Shown: piece by piece, positions 21,291 through 30,175 of the stretch
Layout: each line of letters begins with the position of its first letter
How positions within the stretch are numbered: position 1 is the stretch's first letter
From: Geosiphon pyriformis
Lineage: Eukaryota; Glomeromycota; Glomeromycetes; Archaeosporales; Geosiphonaceae
Length of the DNA stretch: 64,000 bases
Assembly: GCA_016748015.1 (NCBI GenBank)
Contig: JAAOMT010000735.1
Location: forward strand, 68,256-132,255
Reading direction: 5' to 3'
Notes under the pieces: model-generated
Told to the model about the DNA's origin: nothing
The model's input: the letters and a program-made list of their open reading frames with translations, nothing else
Database searches by the model: none
Made by a program: the position numbers and the translations under genes

Positions 21291-21968
21291 CTAATCTTGC
21301 CTCATTCTTGAGAGACAATCAACATTGGTGTGGAGTTTTCCTGGTTTGTGATATACAACGTATTGGTAGTTGGCTAAAAATCCTGTCCATCGGATTTGTT
21401 TGGCATTCAGCTGAGTGTTTTTGTTTTGAAGCCATTTGAGTCCAATATTATCAGTGATAATATCAAATTTTTTGAGTCTGAGGTAAAGATTGAAGTGATA
21501 TAGGGCCCAGATTACTGCTGCAGTTTCTAATTTTGTTGCAGAGTAGTTCTTTTCAGCTGGCTTTAATATTCTGCTAGCATAAACAATTACTTGCTCATTT
21601 CCATTGTCATCTAACTGTGATAGGATGGCACCAAAGGCAGTATAAGAAGCATCTGTTGCTAACCAGAATTGGTTGCTGAAATCTGGATAGACGAGAATTG
21701 GAGCTGTGGTTAGTTTTTCTTTGAGGATTTTAAATGCATTTTGGTGTTCAGCAGTCCATTTGTATTTGATGTTTTTGGTGGTAAGCTGGTTGAGGGGTTT
21801 TGCAATTTCTGAGAATCTTTTAATAAACATCCAATAGTAGGAAGCTAACCCTATGAATCCTTTTACTTCTGTAGTGTTTTGAGAAGTTCTGAAGTTTTTG
21901 ATAGTGCTGATTTTTCCAGGGTCTGGTTTGATTCTATCTTTACTAATGACGTGACCAAGAAAGGCCAA
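21291..21968 (-). CDS. RT connection and RNase H, element C
   Basis: A 225-codon open frame. The first 70 residues are the RT connection (FLGHVISKDRIKPDPGKI ... GFIGLASYYWMFIKRF). RNase H follows with Asp106 (ATDAS), Glu148 (TKLETAAVIWAL), Asp173 (ITDN) and Asp217 (NVDCLSR), the expected acidic set that degrades the RNA strand of RNA:DNA hybrids. The end CLSRMRQD is the usual boundary before integrase. All four residues look intact, so this domain may still be functional in isolation. Confidence 0.88.
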   Translation of the reverse strand: MAFLGHVISKDRIKPDPGKISTIKNFRTSQNTTEVKGFIGLASYYWMFIKRFSEIAKPLNQLTTKNIKYKWTAEHQNAFKILKEKLTTAPILVYPDFSNQFWLATDASYTAFGAILSQLDDNGNEQVIVYASRILKPAEKNYSATKLETAAVIWALYHFNLYLRLKKFDIITDNIGLKWLQNKNTQLNAKQIRWTGFLANYQYVVYHKPGKLHTNVDCLSRMRQD

Positions 21969-22694
21969 GCTTGTTTTTCCAAAGTAGCATTTTTCGATGT
22001 TGAGTTTCAGTTCTGCTTTTCATAATCGTTGAAATACTTCTCACAGATGTTTTAAGTGTAATTCAAACAATGGAAAATAAACATCAGTATCATCAAGATA
22101 AACGACTACTGACTTCCAAAAGAGTCTTTTGTACACAATATTCATTAATCTCTGAAATGTTGCTGGTGCATTGCATAATCTGAAAGACATTACATTGAAT
22201 TTGTAGTTTTCTTCTTGGGTTGTGAAGGCTGTTTTGGAACAATCTTTGGGATCCATGGCAACTTGCCAGTATCTGCTTTCTAGATCTAGTGTTGAAAAGT
22301 ATTTGGATTTTCCAAGGGCATCTAACATGTTATCAATTTGGAGAAGAGAGTAGGCATCTCTCATAGTAATGCTGTTGAGTTGTCAATAATCAATACAAAA
22401 TTGTATCTTTCCATTTTTCTTCTTAACTAGGACCACAGGTGAGGCCCATGGACTTATTGATGGTTGAATAAGCCCATTGTTAAGCATTCATTGTACTTCT
22501 TTTCAGATAAATTGGTGACTTTCTGAAGCAATTTGGTAGGCTTGTTGTCGCCTTGGTTTGACATCTCCTGTATAGATTTGGTGTTGAACCAAATCGGTTC
22601 TTCTTAAGTCATTGTTGTTTTTGGCAAAGATATCAGCAAATTCTACAATTAGCCATTTAAGCTGGTTTTGTTGTTGTGGTTCAAGTTGTCCCAT
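21969..22694 (-). pseudogene. reverse transcriptase, element C
   Basis: It starts in QLKWLIVEFADIFAKNN and TDLVQHQIYTGDVKPRRQQAY, continues through SPWASPVVLVKKKNGKIQF to a 107-codon clean palm frame (22364-22041). The palm has YFSTLDLESRYW (first catalytic Asp), FNVMSFRLCNAPATFQ and VVYLDDTDVYF, where the YLDD box (residues 89-92 of that frame) is intact. TGA codons interrupt at about 22506, 22494, 22386, 22045 and 22024. Where sister copies or the family have Arg, these fit CGA-to-TGA changes. Confidence 0.85.
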
Positions 22695-23129
22695 GTTGAT
22701 TCGAGATAGTTTTTCTATAACAACATGGTAGTTTTCAGAGCTGGTGTTTGGGTTGATTTTTGGTAATAAATGTCCAATAATTTCAGAGAAATCAGGGATT
22801 GTTTGGGGTAATTCTTGTTGAAAGATATTGCTGTGAATAACTTCAATTTCTAAGTTATTTAATAAAACTATGAGAAAATTGTTGGGATTGTAAAAAATAA
22901 CTCAGATTTTTTTTGTTTCTTCTGGAATATAAATGTTTGGAATTGAGATATTATATTCCAAGCAGATTTGTTTGTTGGACTCAAAAATTTGTTGTGTAGT
23001 TGTTGGTTTTTCACAAGTGTAAATTTCAGAGTGTTCTCCAAAGGGTGAAATGGTAATTGGTTGTGGAAGTCGTAAAATCTGGTGAGATTCTTTCTGTTCG
23101 TTGAGGGTTATGTTTACTGGAACTGTGAA
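22695..23129 (-). pseudogene. spacer domain between dUTPase and RT, element C
   Basis: Continues the dUTPase frame past a TGA. It is beta-rich and includes LRLPQPITISPFGEHSE, YNISIPNIYIPEETKK and IPDFSEIIGHLLPKI. The equivalent part of J (62850-62381) reads FINLHIPAKSHNHIKIPIYN and SSIPDFSQL. Segments like this commonly lie between protease and RT in Ty3/gypsy elements. A TGA near 22902 interrupts it. No catalytic motif is visible. Confidence 0.5.
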
Positions 23130-23717
23130 TCATCCAGTTGAACCAAAATCTTGGGTTTTTCTTTCACTTTTTCCCAATAGTTCTCTTTGATTGACTAATT
23201 GTAAACCCGAAATGTTGATTAAGAGTAAATAAATAGCTTGGGCAATTTTCTCAGTATGTTTAATCTTAAACGGCTTGTCAGTTTTGTTTTGGAGTATTAC
23301 TGTTATGTCACCAGTATATCCAGCATTGATTATTCCTTCTCTGACATTGATTTCTTTGCTTGCCAAAGAGGACCGGGAGGCAATTTGAACTATTACTCTT
23401 GGTGAGATTTCAAGAGCAATTTTGAGGTTGATTTTTGTGAGAGATTTGGGTTTGAGAACAAGAGTATCCTTGTCTGGATATCTTAGGTTATATTCAGCAT
23501 CAATTTCATGTGCTTTTTTGGGTTTTATTCCTTGTCCGTTGTTGTTGAAGTATTTGAGTTGTAAGGCAGACTGGTTTTCGATGAGATAGATGGGTGTTGC
23601 TTTAATTTCTTTTGTTGCTTCAGGTTCTTCAAATTCAATTTCATTCTCATCATTTTTACTGGGCAGAGGAATGCTAAGAGCATAGCATTCAAGACACCAC
23701 TGTTCATCACAAGACAT
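23130..23717 (-). CDS. dUTPase domain, element C
   Basis: The clearest dUTPase in the window, in a 195-codon open frame. Motif 1 AHEIDAEYNLRY (69-80), motif 2 SRSSLA (114-119), motif 3 GIINAGYTGD (128-137), motif 4 EKIAQAI (156-162) and motif 5 with Arg186 and FGSTG (191-195) are all present in order. This is the layout of homotrimeric dUTP pyrophosphatases, which remove dUTP and make dUMP. The N-terminus carries Cys3, Cys8 and Cys11, the end of the preceding Cys-rich module. As part of Pol it would lower uracil incorporation during cDNA synthesis. The frame ends in TGA right after FGSTG and the reading continues in frame. Confidence 0.88.
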   Translation of the reverse strand: MSCDEQWCLECYALSIPLPSKNDENEIEFEEPEATKEIKATPIYLIENQSALQLKYFNNNGQGIKPKKAHEIDAEYNLRYPDKDTLVLKPKSLTKINLKIALEISPRVIVQIASRSSLASKEINVREGIINAGYTGDITVILQNKTDKPFKIKHTEKIAQAIYLLLINISGLQLVNQRELLGKSERKTQDFGSTG

Positions 23718-23756
23718 AATGCATTCTTCACATAATCTAATGTTTATTTGCTCTAA

Positions 23757-24128
23757 TTATTGAATTTGAGCTTCTTGGGTTGAGTAAGTGTAACTTGCAA
23801 TTTGGTGGTAGACTTTTACTTCATCTTTGTAATCAAATCTAGTTAATTTTATGGTGTATTCAATGTATTCTGCTTCCTTCATTTGACAGACATTTTTTTT
23901 GGTAGCTCTGTTAATTAATGTCATTGTTAGGTCAAAAATTATCTTAGCATCATGGGGATAGTGATAAAGTTTGTTGAGAGCACTGTTGTATGCCGCATTA
24001 AAGGGTGTTCTTCTTTTTACTTTTTCTGAAATTGATAAAGCATATTGGCAGGTCTGATCGCAGACTCTTCCTCTCATTGCTACATCAATCCAATTGCATT
24101 CTTCTGATAGCATATCTCCACAAGTCAA
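23757..24128 (-). CDS. Cys-rich module, second half, element C
   Basis: A 123-codon frame starting MTCGDMLSEECNWIDV and including VCDQTCQYALSIS, then a helical stretch and YHQIASYTYSTQEAQIQ. An in-frame TGA (24171-24173) separates it from the preceding frame and a TAA (about 23757) from the dUTPase frame, but the reading phase is kept across both. J and E contain the same order (CLACNKQL / TLCQYTILI; CLVCSKIL / KACQYTILI), so this is part of one domain family of unknown function. Confidence 0.65.
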   Translation of the reverse strand: MTCGDMLSEECNWIDVAMRGRVCDQTCQYALSISEKVKRRTPFNAAYNSALNKLYHYPHDAKIIFDLTMTLINRATKKNVCQMKEAEYIEYTIKLTRFDYKDEVKVYHQIASYTYSTQEAQIQ

Positions 24129-24173
24129 ACAAGGAGTGTTATCCCATTTTCCACTTCTTTTTATTAGATGGCC

Positions 24174-24887
24174 TCAATGTTCTCTGTGGCAAGTCTTGCA
24201 GTAATAACAAGTATGATTTTCATATTCTTCTTCAGGTAAAATACAGGCTCCCATTGAAGAGAGTTTTTTGTGGCAGTTCTTGCATTTGAGTGGAATGTAG
24301 GGACATTGTTTTTGTGGTTCTGGTTTTGAATAGGAGACATTCCATCTGGTTGTCACTGGTTCTTTTGTTTCAAGAGAATCATTTGTTGAAAAATACTGTT
24401 GTTCAGTTTCATCAGCCCAATTGGAGGTTGATCCAAGTGCCATAAATGTTTCAATGATGGGCTTTTCTTCTTCCAGTTCAAATTCAAAAGCTGGGGCTTT
24501 TTCAGAGCATTTGTTGAATGTATCACAAGTGACAGATACCTGGGTGTGTTGTCCTTGGTAGGAGATTGTTAACTCTTGTGTCTCCCAATTCAGATTAGCA
24601 TTGGCTTTTTGAAGCCAATTATTTCTGATGAGAGCTTGATACTGGGGTGTATTCATTACAAGAATTTTGACTGAAATAATGATTCTATCAAGAGTGAACG
24701 GAAAATTGTCAATTTCTCCTACTGGAGTTTTTTTTATGCCATCAGCAGTAACAATTACTGTTTTAGCTAGTCGGTCGACATTTCTCTTTAACTGTTGCAT
24801 TAACTGGTAGGTAATGATGCTTCCAGCAGATCCACTGTCTAGGATCAAACAAATTGGCTTTCCTTCAACTTCTGCTTCAGTGTACAT
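24174..24887 (-). CDS. retropepsin protease and start of the Cys-rich module, element C
   Basis: A 237-codon open frame. Residues 12-24 ICLILDSGSAGSI hold the aspartic protease triad DSG (17-19), intact here and mutated in B and E. The domain continues with IDNFPFTLDRIIISVKIL and IRNNWLQKA. An acidic linker follows (EFELEEEKPIIE). The C-terminus begins the multi-CXXC module: Cys202, Cys205, Cys215, Cys227, Cys230 and Cys233 in CKNCHKKLSSMGAC and CYYCKTCHREH. The frame is open upstream to the gag tail, so protease was made as part of a Gag-Pro-Pol polyprotein. Confidence 0.85.
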   Translation of the reverse strand: MYTEAEVEGKPICLILDSGSAGSIITYQLMQQLKRNVDRLAKTVIVTADGIKKTPVGEIDNFPFTLDRIIISVKILVMNTPQYQALIRNNWLQKANANLNWETQELTISYQGQHTQVSVTCDTFNKCSEKAPAFEFELEEEKPIIETFMALGSTSNWADETEQQYFSTNDSLETKEPVTTRWNVSYSKPEPQKQCPYIPLKCKNCHKKLSSMGACILPEEEYENHTCYYCKTCHREH

Positions 24888-25956
24888 AACAGTGATTGCT
24901 TTTTGTTTGTTGGTGGCTACATTGCTAAGCAGGAATGGTGACTCATTTGCTTCAAACTTAAAAGAAAATATGTCTGAAAGGTTGGCATTTTCAGCAATTC
25001 TGGCTGGTAGAATTGTGGTAGGAGTATAGGAAGAGTTTTGTTGTCGTGCTGCAGCTCTACCTTCCGAGAGTACAGTATGGTGAAAATTCTGTTCTTCAGG
25101 TATTGTAAGATAGCTAGGTTGAGTATGATAATGGGTGGGTCTTGACTGAGCTGGATTTTGGAGAACTAATTGGTTGTTTGAATTGATTCTATTGTTGTTT
25201 ACTTGATATCAATTTTGTGGTGTAAATTGATTTTGCGGGATTAATCTTCGAGCAGACACCTGATAATGTTGTGTGGGTGGTTGTTGGTATTGCTGTTGAA
25301 TTGGCTGTGGGGCAGACTGATAATAGTTACTTTGATATTGGGGTCTTGGTGGATGGTAAGCTGGTGGTGGTAGTTGATAATAAGATTGCTGTGGTAGAGG
25401 GTAATGTTGATTACTCCTATTTTGTTGGTCTTGTTGTAGCTTTCTGCAATCTCTTTTCCAGTGGCCAGGAATTCCACAGTAATGGCAACTCTGAGGCTGG
25501 TTATTAGAGGGTGATGTGAAGTTGTTTTGATTCCGTCTTTGGAGTGGTTGATATCTTTGGGGTTGCTGTTGTTGTTGGTTGGTGAAATAGTTTTCAACTT
25601 TTTTTGTGAGTTGGTTAATTTTTCTTCAGCTGCTGAGCTGGTTTCTCCAATGGCTAAGTTCACGAGTTTTGTACAATTGGCTTCTTCCATGGCCATTTCA
25701 TATCTTTTTGCATGCTGAATGACAGAGTTTAAATCTTCTGGGGCATGTGGGCAAACTTTTTTAATTAGTTTATCCTTTAAACTAGCGATAAATTGATCCA
25801 AGATTTGAGCATTGGAATAATAATTATTAGTTTCAAGTTGGCAAATTTGTCTGAGAAGTTTGTTGAATTTCCCAATATAAGTCATAACAGATTCGGAGGG
25901 TTCTTGTTTGATATTGTAAAAACGATTTCGAAGAGTGATTGAGATATTGTTATCGG

Positions 25957-26502
25957 TGTTACGGTTTAAGAATTTAGCAAAAAGAATCATAAAAATAATA
26001 CAAACTATTCAATCATAATATAGCACAGTAATAATCTTAGAAAGGTAATGATTAACATAGTAGCAAACACCATCTCGCGATAGTGGCAAGCACCAGTTCA
26101 CAATAGCAGCCAACACCAACTGGTGATAGCAGCAAGCACCAGGTNNNNNNNNNNNNNNNNNNNNNNNNNNNNNNNNNNNNNNNNNNNNNNNNNNNNNNNN
26201 NNNNNNNNNNNNNNNNNNNNNNNNNNNNNNNNNNNNNAGAAACACATCAGGCAATTGCAAGGATAGCCTCAGAGAAGACCCCAGACAGTGGGTAGATTTC
26301 AGTTCAGCCTCTGAGAAGGAGTACATAAACACATACAACAATCAAGAATTAAAGAATAACTTACATCGCAACAGTAAAAAGAAAGCCTTCAGTGTAACAG
26401 TGACATTATCACACAAATAGAATTGAGGAACTCACGAAAGACTGATTGCAATTAAAGCGGGATATCAGCAATTAAATATAACAAGAAAACCATCCCGTAA
26501 CA
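25957..26502 (+). repeat. D-family LTR inserted in gag of element C (contains an assembly gap)
   Basis: It begins TGTTACGG and ends CCGTAACA, a perfect 8-bp inverted repeat, flanked by tcgg on both sides (25953-25956, 26503-26506). It is the reverse complement of the D LTR. The left part (25957-26144) matches D 1262-1075 and the right part (26238-26502) matches D 662-397, with 93 N between. It lies opposite to the host element. With one LTR visible it looks like a solo LTR, but a complete element collapsed in the gap cannot be excluded. Confidence 0.85.
26145..26237. other. assembly gap (93 N)
   Basis: A run of N inside the D-family LTR. By alignment to the D LTR the missing part should be about 412 bp, not 93. 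Confidence 0.97.
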
Positions 26503-27504
26503 TCGGTGAATTGTTCTAAGAAGGCAGTTTTGAAAGCTGTCCAGTCATTAAAAGGAGTGGTCAAGTTTTCGAACCATTCGCCTACTGTTCCTTTGAGAAA
26601 GTAGAGAATTGTTCTTAACATTCTGGCAGCATTTCATCCATTTGCATCTCCAGCTTTAGTAACTTGGTCGAGTCATTCTTGGGGACTGGTCTCAATTTTT
26701 TCTCCATTGAATTCAGGGATTTTTGCAATATATGCTGTCATTTCATCTTCTTTGTTTTCACTGTCTATTGATTCTTCTTCAGATATTTCAGAATCGTTTT
26801 CTTTGTTTACTGCTGTCTCAGAGTGTTCACTTCAATTTTCAGCTAAAAAGTTAAGGAGATTGGAACTAGTTTGAAGGGGTTTTTGTTGTCTAGTGGGACT
26901 TCTGGGTGATGTAAAATCTTCTAGTTTTGCAAATCAATTTAAGGGTGAATTAAGTGTTTGTGCTTGTGCAAGTAAAGCTGGAAAAGGTGTAATAGTAAGT
27001 GGAAGTTTTGAACTGGTTCCTTGTTTAGATGTTTGTAAGTGTTTGGCAGTTGTTTTTGGTAGTATTGGAGTATTTGGGGTGGTTTTTGAGTATTGCTTCA
27101 ATTTTTGTTTGTCTTTGTTGCTTGTTTTTGTCTCTGATTCAAAATCAATAGAGTATTGAGACTGCACTAGATATGTTTCTTCACAGTACTTGATAATGTT
27201 AAAATTTAGTTCTTGAAAGTAAGTGGCAAGTGTTTCACTGTTAAGGTTTTCAGTTCCCAACTGTGAATAGTGTACTAAATTATTGTAAAGGTTGCTTCTA
27301 ACTTCTGAGATATTGTAATTTCCAAAAAGATAATTGTTGATGTGGTTTTCAATATATTGGTATACTGATTTCTTGACAACTTCAATTCCATCTGGAATGT
27401 TGAATCTTTGCTTGCAGTGGGTGTAAATTGATTGGTAATACTCTAGAGTTGTTGCGTCTGGTGTGGTCACCACTTTGAAGTTGTTTTTGCTGTGTTGTTT
27501 CCAT

Positions 27505-27518
27505 GGAAGAGCACCAAA
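27505..27518 (-). other. primer binding site of element C
   Basis: TTTGGTGCTCTTCC directly follows the 5' LTR on the minus strand. It could pair with a tRNA ending GGAAGAGCACCA, which I do not recognise. Alternatively it could pair with the element's own LTR motif GAAGAGACCAAA, which differs only by one unpaired C. Confidence 0.5.
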
Positions 27519-28502
27519 TATTACTGGAGGTTTTTGGTCTCTTTTTAGCTCTTATATGTTTGTTATAATACTGTTAATTTGTGATTATGAGAAGTGTTTG
27601 AACCTCTGATAACTGAATTTTATTTTCAAATTATCTCCTATAATTTGAACTGCTGGGCTTATCAGTAGAATGGCCAATTCCATGCCAGTTACTTTGTATA
27701 GTTACATTGTAGTAAACATCAACTCTTTCCCAAGAATTGCTTGTCTAGAAGCTTACTAAAATCTGTAATTACTTTGCTGTGAAAATCAACTCTTCTACAA
27801 GAATTCTTGTCCATAGGCTACCCAAATGATTTATAATAAGAAAAGAAAAAGAATAAAAGAAATGTAAAAGAAAAAGTAAAACTAATGATTTATGGAAGTT
27901 GTTTCGGATCCAGGCCTGGAAGTGCTTTAACAGTCTACTGAAATTGGTAGCTAATCAATTTCAACTGTTAGTAAGAATTGGTTAATTTCAAAGGAAATAA
28001 TTAAGAATTTGGCTTTTCAAATTTATTTGATATTTATTTTGTTTTTGTGTATAAAGGATGATTCTAATTATTAAATCTGAAGTAAGATACATTTTCTCGA
28101 AGAGAGAAACTCTTCTTTTATACAACTTGTCATAACACTATTCTATGAACTTGAACTTTGCTTTTTTCTACAATTTTGCTAAACTAAAGATATATTTCAG
28201 CGAACTACACATTATTTCTGCAAACTATTAGATATTTCGGTGAACTATTAATTATTTCAGCAAATTTCTACAAATTTCGGCAAACTTTTAAATATTACAT
28301 ATTTTGGAGTATTGCATGATTGATTATTGCACTTAGGTTACATTTGTGTTATGTACAAATTGGGTTATTAATTAAATGATAATTTCGGACATTTTGCTAA
28401 TATAATAAGTGATAATTTGAAACAATAATATATGCTAATTAATGATAAGATTTATAAGGGTAATTTCATGTTAAACAATATCTCTAATTTTGTTTGGTAA
28501 CA
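27519..28502 (-). repeat. 5' LTR of element C (984 bp)
   Basis: Nearly the same sequence as 18066-19049. The terminal bases are TATTACTGG instead of TGTTACCAG, the result of transitions. It carries TATAAAA on the minus strand at 28116-28122 and the motif AAGAGACCAAA at about 27532-27543. Confidence 0.9.
28116..28122 (-). promoter_or_regulatory. TATA box in C 5' LTR
   Basis: TATAAAA preceded by CAAGTTG and followed by GAAGAG. It is conserved at 18663-18669, 1483-1489 (LTR G) and 29554-29560 (solo LTR), so it is a likely core promoter of the family. Confidence 0.55.
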
Positions 28503-29202
28503 ACACTAAACCAAATCCATCCTCACCCAAAAAAGTTTTACACCACCAAAAATTGGCTTAGTATGGAAGACAGAATTTATTTTCTCATTTGATTCAAAGC
28601 CCACTATAGTACAGTGAATCTAGTTGCCAGTGTCCAATAAATAATTAATAATATATGTCTTTTTACCAGCCCCTTTTAAAAGAGTACTCAAATTATGAAC
28701 AGTTGTTTCTACTGACAAAGTAAATAATAGTGCTCTGAACTAATTCTTAAACATCTAAGTTTCTTGGTCTCCTACAGTTATAGTCACATGCACCAAATCT
28801 TTTCCAATTAAGAATGACTATCTTGATGCCAATTGTTCAGTCTAATTCAAATTAGCAAATTCTACTAGTCTTTTGCTACATCCCAATTGGTTGAATTTTA
28901 ATTGACTTAACTTTACCAAACTCAAAGACTGCAATAACAATTATTTTTTTTGGTGTATTTATAAGAATTTTTTTGATTATCACAATCCAATTTGACCTAA
29001 TTTTTTGTTTCTTAAGATTAGTGTTTACAACAATTCTCTTTTCTTTAGCCAATGATATAGCTTTCTTCATGCTTTCTTCTGAAGTGAAAGTAGATTTAAT
29101 AATCCTTTCAAATTTTAAGGGGATAATAGTCCCCTCCAAAACTATTAACAGTTGAAAAAATTTTCTTAATAAACTGAGTTTTTACTGTCACCAATTTTTC
29201 TT
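28503..29202 (-). pseudogene. LINE-2 ORF1, central part
   Basis: Collinear with LINE-1 from about 40500 to 39810 (minus). The frame 29139-28876 reads FERIIKSTFTSEESMKKAISLAKEKRIVVNTNLKKQ, then INTPKKIIVIAVFEFGKVKSIKIQPIGM, which matches LINE-1 MNTPKEMIVATVFKFGKIKLIKIQLIGLW. This part looks like an RRM-type fold (a beta strand, FGKI, SIKIQ). A TGA follows and the rest is broken. It is cut by element C on the left and by a solo LTR on the right. Confidence 0.7.
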
Positions 29203-30175
29203 TGTTACCAGTAAAATTTTAGCTAATAATTAGCATGAAATTATTTTCATAATTTCTATTATTAATTAGCATATATTATTATAATTTTGATTATCACTTA
29301 TTATTTAACCAAATTATCAAATATTATTATTCAATTAATAATCCAATTTGTACCATAAAAATTAAGATAATCAAATTACACAATACTCTGAACCATTTAA
29401 TATAGTTAAAATTCGCCGAAATTAATAAAAATTGGCCGAAATAATCAATAATTTGTAGAAATAATTTGTAGTTTGCCAAAATATATCTTTAGTTTGCTGA
29501 AATTAGAGCAAAAAAAAAAGTGCAAATTCAAAAACTAGTACTACAACAAGTTGTATAAAAAAAGAGCTTTTCTCTTTAAGAAAATGTATTTTTTTATAGT
29601 ATTTTATCATAGTATTACTTTAAATATCTTAATTAAAACAAATCACTTTTTACACATCTCAAATAAAAATTAAATATTTGAAAACCAAATTTTTTAAATT
29701 ATTACACTTGAAATTCTCTCAACACAACTAACATTTTGAAATTGATTAACTACCAATTTCAATAATCTGTTAGTAATTTCAGGCCTAAATAGAAAACAAT
29801 TTTCTTAACAAAAATCTTATTTCTTTTACATTTTTTTATTTTCTTTTACATTTTTTATTATAACCATTAAAGTAGCCTACAGACAAGATTTTTGTAGAAG
29901 AGTTGACTTTCACAGCAAAGTAACTACACATTTTTAGTAAGCTTTCAGATGAGCAATTCCTGAGAAAGAATTGATATTTACTACAATGTAACTATATAAA
30001 GTAATTGGCAAGGAATTGGCTATTCTACTTATAAGCCCAGCAGTTCAAATTATAAGAAATAATTTGAAGATAAATTCAGTTATTGGAAGTTTAATTGCTT
30101 TCAGAAAACGTGAAATTAGCAACAAACAAATATTAACAACATTTAAAAAAAAGAGACCAAAAACCTCTAATAATA
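29203..30175 (+). repeat. solo LTR of the C family inserted in LINE-2 (973 bp)
   Basis: It starts TGTTACCAGTAAAATT and ends CCTCTAATAATA, in the opposite orientation to the C element LTRs. TATAAAA is at 29554-29560. The flanks are tctt (29199-29202) and cttt (30176-30179). The uninterrupted LINE-1 has ccct at this site, so both are explained as one 4-bp duplication followed by separate C-to-T changes. No internal element sequence is present. Confidence 0.82.

Larger units (their letters stand above)
24990..27473 (-). pseudogene. gag, element C (split by a D-family LTR)
   Basis: It starts at a GTG (27473) in AAAGTGGTGACC, without any ATG in frame after the LTR. The N-terminal frame to 26934 resembles B, D and E. 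After TGA codons near 26932, 26847 and others comes the Retrotrans_gag core: MTAYIAKIPEFNGEK, TILYFLKGTVGEWFENL and WTAFKTAFLEQFT. The core is cut at 26503 by the inserted LTR and resumes at 25956 in the same frame (NNISITLRNRFYNIKQEPSE). Two TGA codons in the core (about 26672 and 26642) lie where Gag cores usually have Trp. A frameshift near 25600 moves the Q-rich tail and the CCHC knuckle CHYCGIPGHWKRDC (about 25490-25448) to another frame. Confidence 0.82.
18066..28502 (-). mobile_element. LTR retrotransposon C, complete structure (Ty3/gypsy type with dUTPase)
   Basis: Two 984-bp LTRs (18066-19049 and 27519-28502) with ends TGTTACCA...TGGTAACA border an internal region read on the minus strand. 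Its order is gag, protease, Cys-rich module, dUTPase, spacer, RT, RNase H, integrase, ORF3. The 4-bp duplication acac sits at 18062-18065 and 28503-28506, and the flanks rejoin as LINE-2 sequence. An opposite-strand LTR of the D family is inserted in gag (25957-26502). This is the best-preserved LTR element in the window, but it still has about 20 in-frame stops, mostly TGA. Confidence 0.92.

Noticed and set aside
24005-24289. plus-strand ORF opposite the Cys-rich module
   Set aside because: Antisense shadow. The minus-strand reading is matched in B, E and J.
20440-26850. TGA read as tryptophan (alternative genetic code), because several conserved Trp positions are TGA
   Set aside because: TGA also replaces Arg (CGA) in C and LINE-1, TAG/TAA replace Gln, TGG is still the usual Trp codon, and the intact host gene ends in TGA. 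Deamination-type decay explains all of these.
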